Origin: Siphonodentalium dalli
Taxonomy: Eukaryota; Mollusca; Scaphopoda; Gadilida; Siphonodentaliidae
Reading direction: 5' to 3'
NCBI GenBank assembly: GCA_032622095.1
Contig: CP136065.1
Span: 214,192,151 to 214,256,150 of the forward strand
Length of the DNA: 64,000 nt
Shown: positions 1-11,285 of the stretch, piece after piece
How positions within the stretch are numbered: the first letter of the stretch is position 1
How the letters are laid out: every line of letters starts with the position of its first letter
Notes under the pieces: generated by a model
What the model saw: the letters and a program-made list of their open reading frames with translations, nothing else
The model's database searches: none
Told to the model about the DNA's origin: nothing
Translations under genes and position numbers: made by a program

Positions 1-184
1 AATTAGAATTCATACGAAAATCAGGTGCTTGTACTAAATCATTTTATCCAAAAGTTGAAAACCGTATAGCTGAGTATCCGGATAGCCGTAATTCTTATCC
101 GGCGAAGTATAAACACTCTATTGTTATCGCTGCCGGCTAAAGCGAATGCAATCTTCGCCGGGTAATGTATAAACACCCCCTCAT

Positions 185-2585
185 AGTACACTGTATATTA
201 GTCCAGTGCATTTACGGTTTTACCCAGAACTAATTGCAACAGAATTTTTTTTTGCTGGAATAGGTACATATACCCTCCATAAACATTAAACAACATACTA
301 AAAATCGGAAAAAGGAAAATTGGTGATTTTCGTGAAACAAATTTGGGAAAATTTTGTCAAATCATCCATTTATGGATTTTCTTTAGCGTATATAAAAAAA
401 TCAAATACACATTTTTCGAGTTGTGTGACTTCAAAAACGCGAATTTACCTTATTTCGGAGCCTAAATTTAGCAGAATGAGACAAATGTCATATTTTATGG
501 TTAATTATCTAAAAAACGAGCGTAAAATACAGGGCCTTTTAACCGTTTTTGCAATTCCCTCACTAGATAAAACACAAACAAATATTATTATGTGCATCTA
601 TGGTTAAGAAGAATAAAATATTATCGAACAAAATGTGTGTTCCATTGTATGATGAAATGCAATATTTGGGGTCATGTAACTCAATAAATTACAATCTATA
701 TGCTCTGCTTTTCTCGTTACCTTTTAAGAATACAAGATAGAACAAATTGTGATGGAATTTCTAAATACATTGGTGAAGAAAATTATATTATTGATCCATG
801 AACTCTTAGTCTAGCCTCTTTTCCGAAAATGCTATTTTGGGGCGTTTTTGTAAATTTTTAAAAGGTTTTTGTGCATATTCAGAAAAATTAACGAAAGTTA
901 TTGTGTAAAAGTATTTTATCTTTCTTCTTATATTAGTTTTTTGTTGAGCAAATAACATTTCAATGGTTATACCAATGAATGTCACTGGATTTGAATGGTA
1001 GAAACATGGGGTAGGGGAAAGCATATCAACAAAAACTTCAAAATCAGGCATCTTGAAACATACAACTTCATATTATCAGCTTCTGCATGTATTGTTCTTT
1101 CATACGTAATTTAACACTTTCTTTGTTTATATACATTGACAGAGCTATAATCCTTTTTGTCGTAATTTGGCAGTGAAATGTCAAATTGTCGTTTTGGATT
1201 TATTTTTTAACAACATGGCAATGACATTCTAAATAAACGTCCAGTAACGCATTAAGCTGGTTAATAAAGCAACAGGAATATACACAAACTGGCTGTAATT
1301 TGGTGATAATATTGCATTTTATGATTTCCCCTACCCCTATACCAACTTTCAAAATATTGGAGTCAGTTTACTGAACAATGAGAGAAATCAAGTGATATAC
1401 GAGGGCGTAACCAATGTAAGGCTTATTTTTCAAAACTAAAGTGTTGTAGGAGGAAAGTTCAAATAATTTTACGCACTAAAACACCATTTGTTTTTTCTAT
1501 TTATGCCTAAAAACTTGTTTGAATGAAAAAAAATGTCTCAACATGGCATTTTTGGAAACAAGTTAAGACCAAGGATTCAAAGGGCCATAAGTTGATTTTC
1601 TTAAACAATGGTTTGTTAATATCTTTGCTATTTGTTCAATCTAGCATACTTAAAAGGTTATAAGAAAAGCATGGCATTTGGATATAAATTTATTGATTTA
1701 CATGACCTCAAATATTGCATTTCATCACACGAGTTCTGTGCCAGTGGCAAATTTGGCTAAGTCCATACAATGGAAGAAGAAAGATAAAATACTTTTACAC
1801 AATAACTTTCGTTAATTTTTCTGAATATGCACAAAAACCTTTTAAAAATTTACAAAAACGCCCCAAAATAGCATTTTCGGAAAAGAGGCTAGACTAAGAG
1901 TTCATGGATCAATAATATAATTTTCTTCACCAATGTATTTAGAAATTCCATCACAATTTGTTCTATCTTGTATTCTTAAAAGGTAACGAGAAAAGCAGAG
2001 CATATAGATTGTAATTTATTGAGTTACATGACCCCAAATATTGCATTTCATCATACAATGGAACACACATTTTGTTTGAGAATATTTTATTCTTCTTAAC
2101 CATAGATGCACATATTAATAATTTTTTGTGTTTTATCTAGTGAGGGAATTGCAAAAACGGTTAAAAGGCCCTGTATTTTACGCTCGTTTTTTAGATAATT
2201 AACCATAAAATATGACATTTGTCTCATTCTGCGAAATTTAGGCGTGTTTGAAGTCACACCACTCGAAAAATACTCCAAAAATCTTGAAATGGTTTTCAGT
2301 TCTGGATTCAGGAAAGTGAGGACAACAAAATATGTATGATATTTGTAGGATTTGTGAATTTGATTTTGTTATATACATCCATGAAAATCCATAAATGGAT
2401 GATTTGACCAAATTTTCCCAAATTTATTTCACGAAATTCACCAATTTCCCCTTTTCCGATTTTTGCCGATTTTTAGTATGTTGTTTATAGAGGGTTTATG
2501 TACTTGTTCGAGCAAAAACAAATTATGTTGCAATTAGTTCGGGGTTTGGCATTTTTTCTCATAAATACACTGGACTATATGCAGG
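185..2585. mobile_element. Large inverted-repeat (foldback) element
   Basis: Two long arms are reverse complements: roughly 191-930 and 1770-2585. Peptides read from opposite strands of the arms are nearly the same, and the arm ends match (GTCCAGTG near 201 against CACTGGAC near 2568). The right arm keeps about 65 bp (near 2285-2370) missing from the left. The spacer side of the right arm (1530-1770) is itself a diverged tandem copy of 1865-2065. No transposase reading frame is present, so this is a non-autonomous element. Target duplication and superfamily could not be fixed by eye. Confidence 0.75.
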
Positions 2586-2644
2586 GCTGACGTGCATGGT
2601 GATCGACAGGGCGGTTTGTGTGTGTCTAAATATAAGGCCCTTTA

Positions 2645-2993
2645 CCCCCCCCCCCCCCCCCCACCACCAAACCTTGGTCAAAATTTTCAAGTTGGAAACT
2701 TTAGGCCCGACACAACATTAGTTGGAAATTTTACACCACATAGGTTGAAAGTGTTCTCATTGTTTGATTTTCCAACAAGAAATTAGTGGGGAACTCATTG
2801 TTTTTAGACCAACAGTCGCACATTTTTCTACTTTTCGTCAACATTTTGGTCTGAAATGGCTGTCAATTGGAAATGTTAAAACCTTAGGTGGTATGGGCGT
2901 CTGATTGAAAATTTCCAACATTTCTAATCGAAAATGGGGGGCATACAAATGTATTTCGGCAAACCTGTCCAATCGGGTGGGGGGGGGGGGGGG
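2645..2993. repeat. Poly-C and poly-G runs with intervening unique DNA
   Basis: A run of 18 C (2645-2662) and a run of 15 G (2979-2993) bracket about 315 bp with no recognisable gene. Short open frames across it encode proline or glycine runs and are artefacts. The opposed homopolymers could be remains of the ends of an inverted-repeat element, but no clean terminal repeat was found. Confidence 0.55.
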
Positions 2994-2999
2994 TGTGGG

Positions 3000-3590
3000 C
3001 GCAGTTGACAATTTTATGGTGGCCACCACTGATGTCAATAGTGTATTGTACACAAACATTATCCCTGTGTATGGACGAACCAGAACATTATATTTTCCAA
3101 AATTATCGGCCATGAGTAAGAGTAAATTTGCATTGAGTTTGGGGCAAAGTTTGGTCGCGTTGTGGACAGTGTCGCGATGTGGAAATAATTAAATTTGTTT
3201 GGGATTTTCCAAACCCATTCAATATTTATGATGTTAGCTGTTTGGTAGGCAACTTAGGCCTATATAGGCCTATTAGTTCATACAAAGCATACCCGAAACA
3301 GCATTTTGACTAAGGAGTTAGCATATCCCGTTGGTAGGCCTACATGAAGGCGCGTCACGATGTGGAGATTAATTAAGGGGCGCATGTAGGGGTGGGGTGC
3401 ACATCGAGAAACCTCCGGGTCTGAAACAAATACCGATAAGTTATGCTTCGGTCGATCTCCATGGAAATACGTTAAGAGTAAAGTATGTTCTCTCCATAAT
3501 ACGCCTTCGACGTGTGAATGAATGTTGAATCCTGAATACCGGTTAAATTGGGCATATGAATCCAGATCAGGCCGATGCCAGATAAAAAAT
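3000..3590. other. No recognised feature
   Basis: AT-rich sequence with no coding pattern, RNA gene or clear repeat structure visible by eye. Confidence 0.4.
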
Positions 3591-3945
3591 TCACCCTGGT
3601 AAATTTGTTAAAATTACCACAGTATTTAACGCAAACCACAGTATTTAACGCACGTCTATTTCACCCAAATGAATTGGAACCATGTAAATAGACCCAAAAT
3701 TATCCTGGTGTCTTTGCTCCGCTATCAGCTTACAAAGTGACACAGGTTCTTCAACAAAATTCACCTTGATATTGTTCCTCCCCTACTTGAAACATGGCAA
3801 ATTCAGCATTGTAATTTCACCAATGTGTTTTCACCTTAGTGATTTCAGGCATATATTTCACCCTAGTATATTTAGACTTGTAATTTTATAATTTTTCACC
3901 CTAGTGACTACTACGTGTATTTTCACCCTGGACGCCGGGTACTCC
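3590..3945. repeat. Degenerate tandem TTCACCCTRGTG repeat
   Basis: The phrase TTCACC(C/T)TRGTR recurs irregularly (for example near 3588, 3820, 3870, 3896 and 3920), with a local doublet of CACAGTATTTAACGCA near 3618 and 3640. It looks like a decayed short-period repeat within a transposon-derived stretch that continues to about 4460. No coding capacity. Confidence 0.4.
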
Positions 3946-4430
3946 ATTGTTTTTGCACTTATTAAATATCTAAACATAATTTTCTTCTCGAACAAAGAGA
4001 CAAAACACCCCAGATGTATAATGTGTTATCATGAAATAAGAGTCATCGCTCATGTTACCATGGTGTTTTTACCCTGGTGATTCAACCAAGCATTTTCACA
4101 CGTAAAACTACTATGGTATACCAACATTACTGTTAAAAAATGTATCAAACTAATTATCGCCTTCAATTTTGGAAAAAGATATGATATCCAGCATATATAT
4201 GCTATGCATTATGATAAATAAAGAGCGTTTATTATGTGGGAAAATTGGTACACATGGGTAACTTGACCCAGTTTTGTTATGGGGTAGATTACATGGAGCT
4301 CAGATGACTTAAAGTGGCACCAAGAAGCAATAAATAGCGTTTGCAATCAGAAGATATGGAGGGAGAATAGGGGTAACCTAATTCCACTGGGCGTCTCAAG
4401 GATTAGGGATTAATAATTTACTCATGCTTT

Positions 4431-4460
4431 ACCCAGGCAATGCCGGGTACCCCAGCTAGT
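4431..4460 (+). mobile_element. Helitron-like 3' terminus
   Basis: A small hairpin, ACCC.GGCA facing TGCCGGGT (4431-4448), is followed eight bases later by CTAG then T. A 3' hairpin plus CTRR next to T is the Helitron terminal signature. The 5' TC end was not located, so the upstream extent (possibly from about 3590) is unknown. Similar ends occur near 51236 and 51738. Confidence 0.4.
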
Positions 4461-4580
4461 AATATATGAGTACTATCTGAGACTCTCCACAAGAAATTAG
4501 TTACTAATTAGCATTTACCTCTATTTGTTCTTACAACCATAAATAACTCTAAGCAGAAAATTAACTAACCATGGTCTTAA

Positions 4581-4961
4581 CCCTTTACCCAACAGAAGGG
4601 CCCTGTGCCAATACATTCTCTTATATATGCGAGTCGACCATAGGTCGCCTCGCATATATAAGAGAATGCATTGGCTTAACACTTTAAAAATTATAAAATT
4701 GTTAAAGAATGTAAGAAAAATGTTAAAAAAAGATTTTTTTTAGGCCAATGCATTCTCTTATATATGCGAGGCGACCTATGGTCGACTCGCATATATAAGA
4801 GAATGCATTGGCACAGGGCATAACTGTAACCATCACAATGTGGTCAATGAGCCGGTTCCAATGATATCCATATTTGTATGGTTTTATTGAGACAGACCCA
4901 AGATAATTTAGGCTGTTGCAGCTTTATTTGGCCGTTTTTGGCCGGTTTATTGGGTAAAGGG
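4581..4961. mobile_element. TTAA-flanked piggyBac-like MITE, family P1 copy a
   Basis: TTAA at 4577-4580 and 4962-4965 flank termini CCCTTTACCCAACA and its complement. TTAA targets with CCCTT ends fit piggyBac. Inside are two ~69-bp near-perfect palindromes (about 4609-4676 and 4744-4812), each built on AATGCATTCTCTTATATA stems with a CGACC-ATA-GGTCG tip, and the second is the reverse complement of the first. A non-palindromic ~140-bp tail (GGTCAATGAGCCGGTTCC...) completes the element. No coding capacity. Confidence 0.85.
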
Positions 4962-4965
4962 TTAA

Positions 4966-5411
4966 TACTGAACCCATGGGACCCTAAAGATTTTCATCCA
5001 TATAGTCGTGTAGTTTTGACACATTGCCCCACCCCTCACATTAGGTAGGTGTTCACCAATTCCTTTGTTTCAAAGGGGCACTCTTTAGTAATGGGGCATT
5101 TTGAGGTTTTTGGTAATACATGCAGTCAAAATACAAGCATGTGCATGCAGAATAAGTGACAAAGTATACAATTGAGTAAAGAATATCTGTATATGCAATG
5201 AAATACAGATCAACAATGACAACTGATGGCTGAATTATGTGATAGCTGTTTATAAATTGACAAATCACATTGGCCTGTATAGTGTATACCCGGTAATTCG
5301 GTGTACACTGGCAACTATTACCACAGCATATTGTGGTTTATATGTGATGCGTTGCACTTTTCATCGATTACAGCAAAATGAGGTATTGTATTACACCAGA
5401 GTATACTCTTA
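4966..5411. other. No recognised feature
   Basis: AT-rich DNA without coding, RNA or repeat structure that can be supported. Confidence 0.35.
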
Positions 5412-5415
5412 TTAA

Positions 5416-5772
5416 AGGTACTCAATCCGATTAAACACCCCTAAATTACCATTTCTTTGGCTTCGGGGGTAAAAAATATTTGATTCGAGTCGAGGAACCT
5501 ACACATCAAAACTCCGAGTGATCAGATATCAATTTTTGAAGTTTGTTATTTCAATATTTTGTGGCCGGGAAACACACATGTCAAAATGGATGGTCTCAGT
5601 CAAAATTGCAGATGACGATGGATACCTCTAAAAACAAGTGATAATACGTCCATATTTCGTTGAACAAAATGTTGATAAACAACACGTTTTGGGAAATTTG
5701 ATACCATAGTTGACAGTGGTTAACATTATTTTGTTGCAATTAATCGATTCTGATAACTAAAGCATATTTTGA
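5416..5772. mobile_element. TTAA-type MITE family K3, partial copy, interrupted by a SINE
   Basis: TTAA (5412-5415) followed by AGGTACTCAAT opens a segment that matches the reverse complement of 9342-9744 over about 350 bp. The SINE at 5773-6089 has inserted into it. Sequence after the SINE (6104 onward) matches only briefly, so the far end is lost. Confidence 0.7.
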
Positions 5773-6089
5773 TTGAGTGATTGATTGATTGATTCGGGTT
5801 TTATGTCGCTTTAGCCACTAAGGCCATATCACGACATTGCCAGTTTTAATGCTGGAGGAAATCCGCACACTTACGGCTAATCTAACAGTGATTTCAATGG
5901 CTGATAAACTCGTCGACCATGTGCGGCAAACCACCGGCCATCGGCAAGTAACTGGCAACTTTCCCAGATAACGATTTCGAGTTACAAAGTCCACGATGGA
6001 AACATGTGGATTTGAACCATTATCGCCAGCGCTGGAAGGCGAAACGGCTTGGAGTTGTACCCCTAACCGATTGAGCCACCGAGGCCCCC
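5773..6089 (-). mobile_element. tRNA-derived SINE, copy 1
   Basis: On the minus strand the element starts GGGGCCTCGGTGGCTCAATCGG, which contains a Pol III A box (TGGCTCAATCGG), and has a B box (GGTTCAAATCC). A non-tRNA body follows, then a 3' end with GCGACATAAAACCC and an (AATC)n tail. It lies between 14-bp direct repeats AAAGCATATTTTGA (5759-5772 and 6090-6103). It is near-identical to the copy at 18802-19107. Such elements are mobilised in trans by a partner LINE. Full length, about 317 bp. Confidence 0.92.
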
Positions 6090-6319
6090 AAAGCATATTT
6101 TGAAGGAATGTTTTTTTACCAGATTGCTTGGAAGGCAATCTAGGTTTTCCAAGGTATATTGAAATTGATGATACCACATTCAATTATCAATTTATGGGGA
6201 ATTTGCAGGACATGAAGAAGTCTGACAATCAGTATTACAGTAATCCCAAAATAATCGACTCCTTTTTTTGTTGTTATTTCTTACATTCTTTAACAATTAT
6301 TAAAATAGTATACAATTTG

Positions 6320-6432
6320 TTAGGCCAATGCATTCTCTAATATATGCGAGGCAACCTCGCATATATCAGAGAATGCATTGGCACAGGGTTTTTGCAAAAA
6401 TTCAGGAAGCTCCCATCATAAAATGGTATTAA
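6320..6432. mobile_element. Family P2 MITE fragment
   Basis: One AATGCATTCTCT palindrome unit (6323-6382) followed by CAGGAAGCTCCCATCAT and a degenerate TTAA end near 6430 matches the right end of the CCCTTCCATG family (see 30190-30434). The left terminus is missing. Confidence 0.6.
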
Positions 6433-6599
6433 GCCATGCTTCGGTGGTGTACTTTATTCAGGTATGGCGAGATGCTGCCTTACATATATTTTACTCAGTT
6501 GGAATGGCATGGGGAGCTCTCATTACAATGTCCAGTTACAACAGATTCAACAACAACTGCTACAGGTGAATATACATATGATTATATTTAATTCAGATA

Positions 6600-6740
6600 C
6601 AGTAATGCCCTTAATAATCGACTCCTTAAAACCACAGCAGAATCATGGGTAACTTTTCAGGATTTAGTCGGAAATATGGCTTGATGCCATTCACCGGAAA
6701 GCTCTTAGTGAGAAGGAGACGATTATTTAGGGCATTACTG
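6600..6740. mobile_element. Tc1/mariner-like MITE, copy 1
   Basis: TA-flanked (6598-6599, 6741-6742) with CAGT...ACTG ends. The terminal repeat begins CAGTAATGCCC.TAATAATCG and continues inward with GACTCCTTAA. CAGT ends plus TA duplication are typical of Tc1/mariner. Other copies lie at 19993, 22617, 30469, 31266 and 62322. Confidence 0.8.
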
Positions 6741-6784
6741 TAGATTATAAATGCAAAATTTCTGTAGAGAGTGAAACTTCAATA

Positions 6785-7210
6785 TAATTTGAAGTCCAAA
6801 AATGGCCATAACACTGGTAACAATGAATGGATGAACCCCAAATTCAGTGGGTATCCTTTCCCCGTAAACTGGGCTATCAACACACCAAAGCACAACCACA
6901 TCCAATGACCCACGCACAAAGCCGAAATGTTCTTATGGACACAAAATTAAGAAATTCCCAAGTAAAACAAGGGTCTTAACTCTGGTAAAAAATGAATGGA
7001 TGAAACCTTTATTATGTGGGTATCATTTACTGCATGGTGGGCTATCACCATACCAAAGCTGATATGTTTGCACTGAGACCAAATGCACAAATGTTCAAGT
7101 CAAATAATGGCATAACTCTGTTAAGAATGAATCGACAAAACCTGAAGTAAGTTGGTAGCCTTTCCCCCTAAACAGAACGCACAACAAAGATGACATAATC
7201 AATGGATTTG
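6785..7210. repeat. Degenerate tandem repeat, about three ~150-bp units
   Basis: The phrases GGCCATAACACTGG / GGTCTTAACTCTGG / GGCATAACTCTGTT recur about 150 bp apart, each followed by AATGAATGGATGAA or similar and GTGGGTATC.TTT. This is the dispersed 'ccataactctgg' type repeat common in molluscs. Non-coding. Confidence 0.55.
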
Positions 7211-7239
7211 GATCAACAGGCCAAAAAGCCAGCACCCAG

Positions 7240-7437
7240 TTAATGCAAGTTTCCCACAGGGAGCCTTGCATATATAAGAGAATGCATTGGCCTAACAATA
7301 TTTACATTGACCTTGTAAGCCAGTGCTTTCACTTATATATGCGAGGCTCCCTATGGGAGGCTGACATAAATAAGAGAATGCACTGGCACAGGGTTTTTCA
7401 TGCTGCACCAGCACAGCTTCCACCATGAAACGGTTAA
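7240..7437. mobile_element. Family P2 MITE, 5'-truncated
   Basis: Two palindromic units with CCC..GGGAG tips (near 7247-7290 and 7320-7385) end in GCTTCCACCATGAAACGG and TTAA (7434-7437). This matches the right end of 30190-30434. The left TTAA end is not visible. Confidence 0.65.
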
Positions 7438-7621
7438 GGTAATTTCAGATGAGGCAAGAGCTGGACTGTCTCACCGTACATACCCCCACATGACATACAG
7501 CCTATTGTGAGCAAATTAAAGTGTCAATGACACTGTAGCTCAACATGGAAAGGGAATAATTTCATGTGTTACAGACAATGGGAGCGATTAGGAATGCGGA
7601 AAGTTGAAAGGTCTAAGTAAT

Positions 7622-8022
7622 GCTGAAATGGTCATTGTCACCCCCTTTCGTTCAGTTGGGTACCCAGCTTTTTAAAACTTTCAGTTGGGTACCCAGCTTT
7701 TATAAAATTAACAGTTGGGTACCCAGCTTTATGAGCAGTCAATCTGCAGTACCTATGTCCTATGCATACAATTCTTCTCCGCTATTATTTTCAAGCATCG
7801 TGACGAATAGACATCATAATTCATATGTAAATAAGAATTCACACATTTACCAGGTTCATTTCGCAATCAACTGAGGGCAATCACTAATTAAATCAAGCTA
7901 TGTGTGAGATTTCATAAAGCTGGGTACCCAAATGTAAATTTTACAACAGCTGGGTACCCAACTGAAAATAAAAAAGCTGGGTACCCAACTGAACGAAAGG
8001 GGGTGACAGTGACCATTTCAGC
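7622..8022. mobile_element. MULE-type non-autonomous element with tandem-repeat TIRs
   Basis: A 401-bp element starting GCTGAAATGGTCA and ending in its complement. It is flanked by an exact 9-bp duplication, CTAAGTAAT (7613-7621 and 8023-8031). Each terminal repeat contains three tandem copies of CAGTTGGGTACCCAGCTTTT or close variants. A 9-bp duplication with long repeat-bearing TIRs is characteristic of Mutator-like elements. The central ~220 bp has no transposase. Paralogous empty sites exist at 53073-53081 and, with one mismatch, at 51937-51945. Confidence 0.88.
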
Positions 8023-8029
8023 CTAAGTA

Positions 8030-9090
8030 ATACTAGATTTTCAACATGAAGAGATATATAAAGTAAAATCCAAGATGGTTGCTGATGGCTATGTTTTCCA
8101 ATGAAATTCAAAAACATTTGATAGCTTCCATCTGGTAGATCATATCAAGATTAATATGAAGTTTGGTGATGATCGGATGAGGGAAGTGGACAGAAGGGTG
8201 TGCCAAAGGATTTATTCATGCAAAGAGTAAAATCCAAGATGGCTGCCAGCAGACGTTTTATGACTTGTTCCCATCTACATTTCAATGTTAACATTCATGA
8301 CAAATTTCATGATGATCCAACCAAAGGTACGACATGTAGCCCATGCCAAAGGATTTAGTCATGCAAAGAGTAAAATCCAAGAAGGCTGCCGGCGGCCATG
8401 TTTTATGGCCGAATGACCCCAAAATGACTCGTTCCCATCTACATGTCAATATTAACATCCATGACAATTTCATAATGATCAGACAAACACTCCAGCCTGA
8501 AGTCTGTGCTAATGCATTGAATTTTGAAATCAAAGATGGCCGCATGCGGCCATGTTTTTTGTCGGAATGACCCCAAAATGACTCTTTCCCATCTACATGT
8601 CATTGTCAACATCCGTGACAAATTTCATGATGATCTGTCTAAAGGTACGACCTGTAGACCGTGCCAAAGGATTTAGTCATGCAATGAGTAATATCCAAGA
8701 TGGCTGCTGGTGGCCATGTTTTTTCGGCCGAATGACCCCAAAATGACTCGTTCCCCATCTACATCTTAATATTAACATCCATGACAAATTTCATGATGAT
8801 CAGATAAACAGTGTGGCCTGTAGCCCGTGCTAATGGATTTAATTTTGAAATCAAAGATGGCCGCTGGTGGCCATGTTTTTTTGCCGAATGACCCCAAAAT
8901 GACTCGTTCCCATCTACATGTCAATGTCAACGCCCATGACTAATTTCATAATGATCCGACCAAAGGTACGACCTGTAGCCCATGCTAAAGGAAATTGTTG
9001 ATGAATCAATGAATCATGCACACACACACGGACGACGGATACCAAGCCATGGCAATAGCTCAAACTTTACAAAGTAAAGTTGAGCTAAAA
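8030..9090. repeat. Tandem array of ~160-bp 'AAGATGGCTGC' units
   Basis: About five diverged units begin near 8205, 8345, 8515, 8663 and 8836. Each carries TGCCAAAGGATTTAGTCATG, AAGATGGC.GC, GACCCCAAAATGACTCGTTC and CATGACAAATTTCATGATGA. The same host repeat resumes at 51910-52310 and 52980-53275. Near 9050-9088 the array ends in a hairpin, GCTCAACTTTAC-like on both sides of AAA. Non-coding. Confidence 0.75.
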
Positions 9091-9289
9091 AGGCCTGTTA
9101 ATGATCAACATCCTTACCCAAATTAATCGAGATCTGATAAGCTATGTCTGAGCTATCAGGTTGGAACCGTTGGAGGGATGAACAAACAACATTTCCAGAT
9201 TAACTGAAAGAATTAACTCTAGAATTTAAAATGAAAGCAATGTCATTGGATACCTCATGATGGCCAATATCCTTATAAAATTCCATTAA

Positions 9290-9740
9290 AGGTACTCAAT
9301 TCGATCAGGCGGTACCAAGATACAACAACAACAACATTTCTTCAAAATATGCTTTAGTTATCAGAATAAATTTATTGCAACAAAATAATGTTAACCACTC
9401 TCAACTATGGTATCAAATTATCCAAAACTTGTTACTTATCAACATTTTGTTCAACAAAATAGGGTCGTATTATCATTAAAGTATCACATAATTTGACTGT
9501 AAATACCACTTGATTTTAGAGTTATCCATCTTCATCTGCAATTTTGTCCGAGACCCACCATTTGACCATGTGTTTCTGGGCCACATATTATTACACATCT
9601 CGAGAAATAACAAACTTCAAAAATCGATATCTGATCACTCTGTGCATTGATGGGTGGGTTCCTTGACTCAAATCAAATATATTTTACCCCCGAAGCCAAA
9701 GAAATAGTAATTTAGGAGCATCTGATCAGATTGAGTACCT
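9290..9740. mobile_element. TTAA-type MITE family K3, complete copy
   Basis: TTAA at 9286-9289 and 9741-9744 bracket termini AGGTACTCAAT.CGATCAG and the complement. The right 400 bp is the reverse complement of 5416-5772. It retains the uninterrupted site TAAAGCATATTTTGAAG (as its complement, near 9342-9360) that was split by the SINE in the other copy. Confidence 0.75.
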
Positions 9741-9744
9741 TTAA

Positions 9745-10737
9745 GATCTTATAACCTATGGTGACACTCCACATTTTCTGCAGGGATGGTTGCAGAAATA
9801 AGGGGGGAGCAAGGGCATCAACTCATTGAAAAATAACTAAAATGTGAAGCCACAACACATACACAATGTATATACATGTATGCCTGTGTTGAGCACAGCA
9901 TATGCTTTTAAGATTTTGATACAGAATTATCATTTTAATGGGGTTAGCAAGAGTTTTGCCCCTTGATTTTATGCCAGAAAAATGCAATTTTGATGCAAAG
10001 ATGTCCAAAATAAGCGATAAATAAATGGGACTCAGAAATATGAGTTGTTCATGCATAAACACATATGTTGTATGGATGTACATTGTTTCCTCACACAAAT
10101 ATAAAAAAAGTTAAAAATTCTCACTTCTGGGATTTCCATATGCAGATGACAAAATTTGATGTGCTAAAAAGACAGTCCGGTGTATGTCTGGTGCCATTGT
10201 TTTCGCAGAAATCGCTACAACTTGATAGGGTGGGGTCAAGGTCACATCAAAGAATAGAAAAACATCAATTTGAAAATCCACAAATTCACTACAAACATTC
10301 TGTCAATACACATGCCATATTCATGGTGCCAGGAAACACTGGTACTCTGTTCTAAGAAATTTACCCCTACTGATCATTCAAAACTGTGGAATGTCAAATA
10401 TGGCTGAGATATCTGCTCGGATGGATGGATGGATAGACAGACGGCTAGACATACCTACAGATGGTGGACTGGAAGCATGTAAAAGAAGTATACACACCAT
10501 TCAATTTGTTTGTGGTGATATAAAAATTATCCACTACCACTAATTGACTTCGTTGAGTTCGTGGAGTAGATTTTTTTCTGCAAACAACTGGAATCTACTA
10601 CAAATTTCTTACCTATAACCCAAGTCACATGATCAAAATGCTAGGTTCTGATGGTGCGACTTCAGTAGTTCTGAACTAATATGCATAAACAACCATATGC
10701 TGTCTGAACTATATAGATAAACCACCATCTTCACATC
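9745..10737. other. No gene; scattered repeat-like phrases
   Basis: Open frames on both strands (9823-10355) show no recognisable domain and overlap each other. Phrases such as GGGTCAAGGTCACATCAAAG resemble degenerate intergenic repeats. An (ATGG)n stretch occurs near 10420-10435. Confidence 0.35.
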
Positions 10738-11285
10738 TTATATATATAAAGAGTAGGATCTATCTGTATGTCTGTTCGGATTTTTCTCCCAGACCCCTGG
10801 ACCAATTTCAACAAAATTTGGTGTGGTGACTCGGGGTACCATGGCAGATGTTACAACGGTGTGTTTTCAAAATTTTGATCTAATATAATTTAATTAAAAC
10901 AAAAAATATTAGTTAAATTTTATTTTTTTAGCTCAAAATGTTTAAAGTGATGTGAAACACTCCAGCAGGATGAGGGAATAGAAATGGAGAATAATCTTGC
11001 TCAAAGTAGTCATATTTATGGATATTAATCCAAATTGACAACACACAAATCTAAATTGACAGCACGCACCGTCATTCTTATATATTAATTAAATGAACTA
11101 ACTTATAAGTTTATCGTACTCGAACAAGTCCATAATATGTCTTTAAACGATCAAAATGTGCTTGCTGTGCACAAAGGGGCCGCCACTGAATAAAGGCTCT
11201 GTCTAAGATCAAAATGTGTGCAAAATGCAGACAGGTGTCACATATTGAATAAAGGTTCCCAAAGGGTGCCTGTTTCAGCTAGTTG
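10738..11285 (+). mobile_element. Possible Helitron-like non-autonomous element
   Basis: The stretch opens with TATATATA and a CTATCTGTATGTCTGTTCGG phrase and closes with CAGCTAGTTG. This is the same layout (T-rich CTGTCTGT start, CAGCTAGT end) seen at 51240-51740. A clear 3' hairpin is missing, so the assignment is weak. An internal imperfect duplication (GATCAAAATGTG near 11148 and 11210) is present. Confidence 0.3.

Noticed and set aside
2592-3192. Proline- and glycine-rich open frames on both strands
   Set aside because: They are translations of an 18-C and a 15-G homopolymer; nothing else in them looks coding.
9050-9092. Helitron 3' end at the close of the 'AAGATGGCTGC' array
   Set aside because: There is a hairpin around AAA, but it is followed by AAAAAGG rather than CTRR-T, so the signature is not met.
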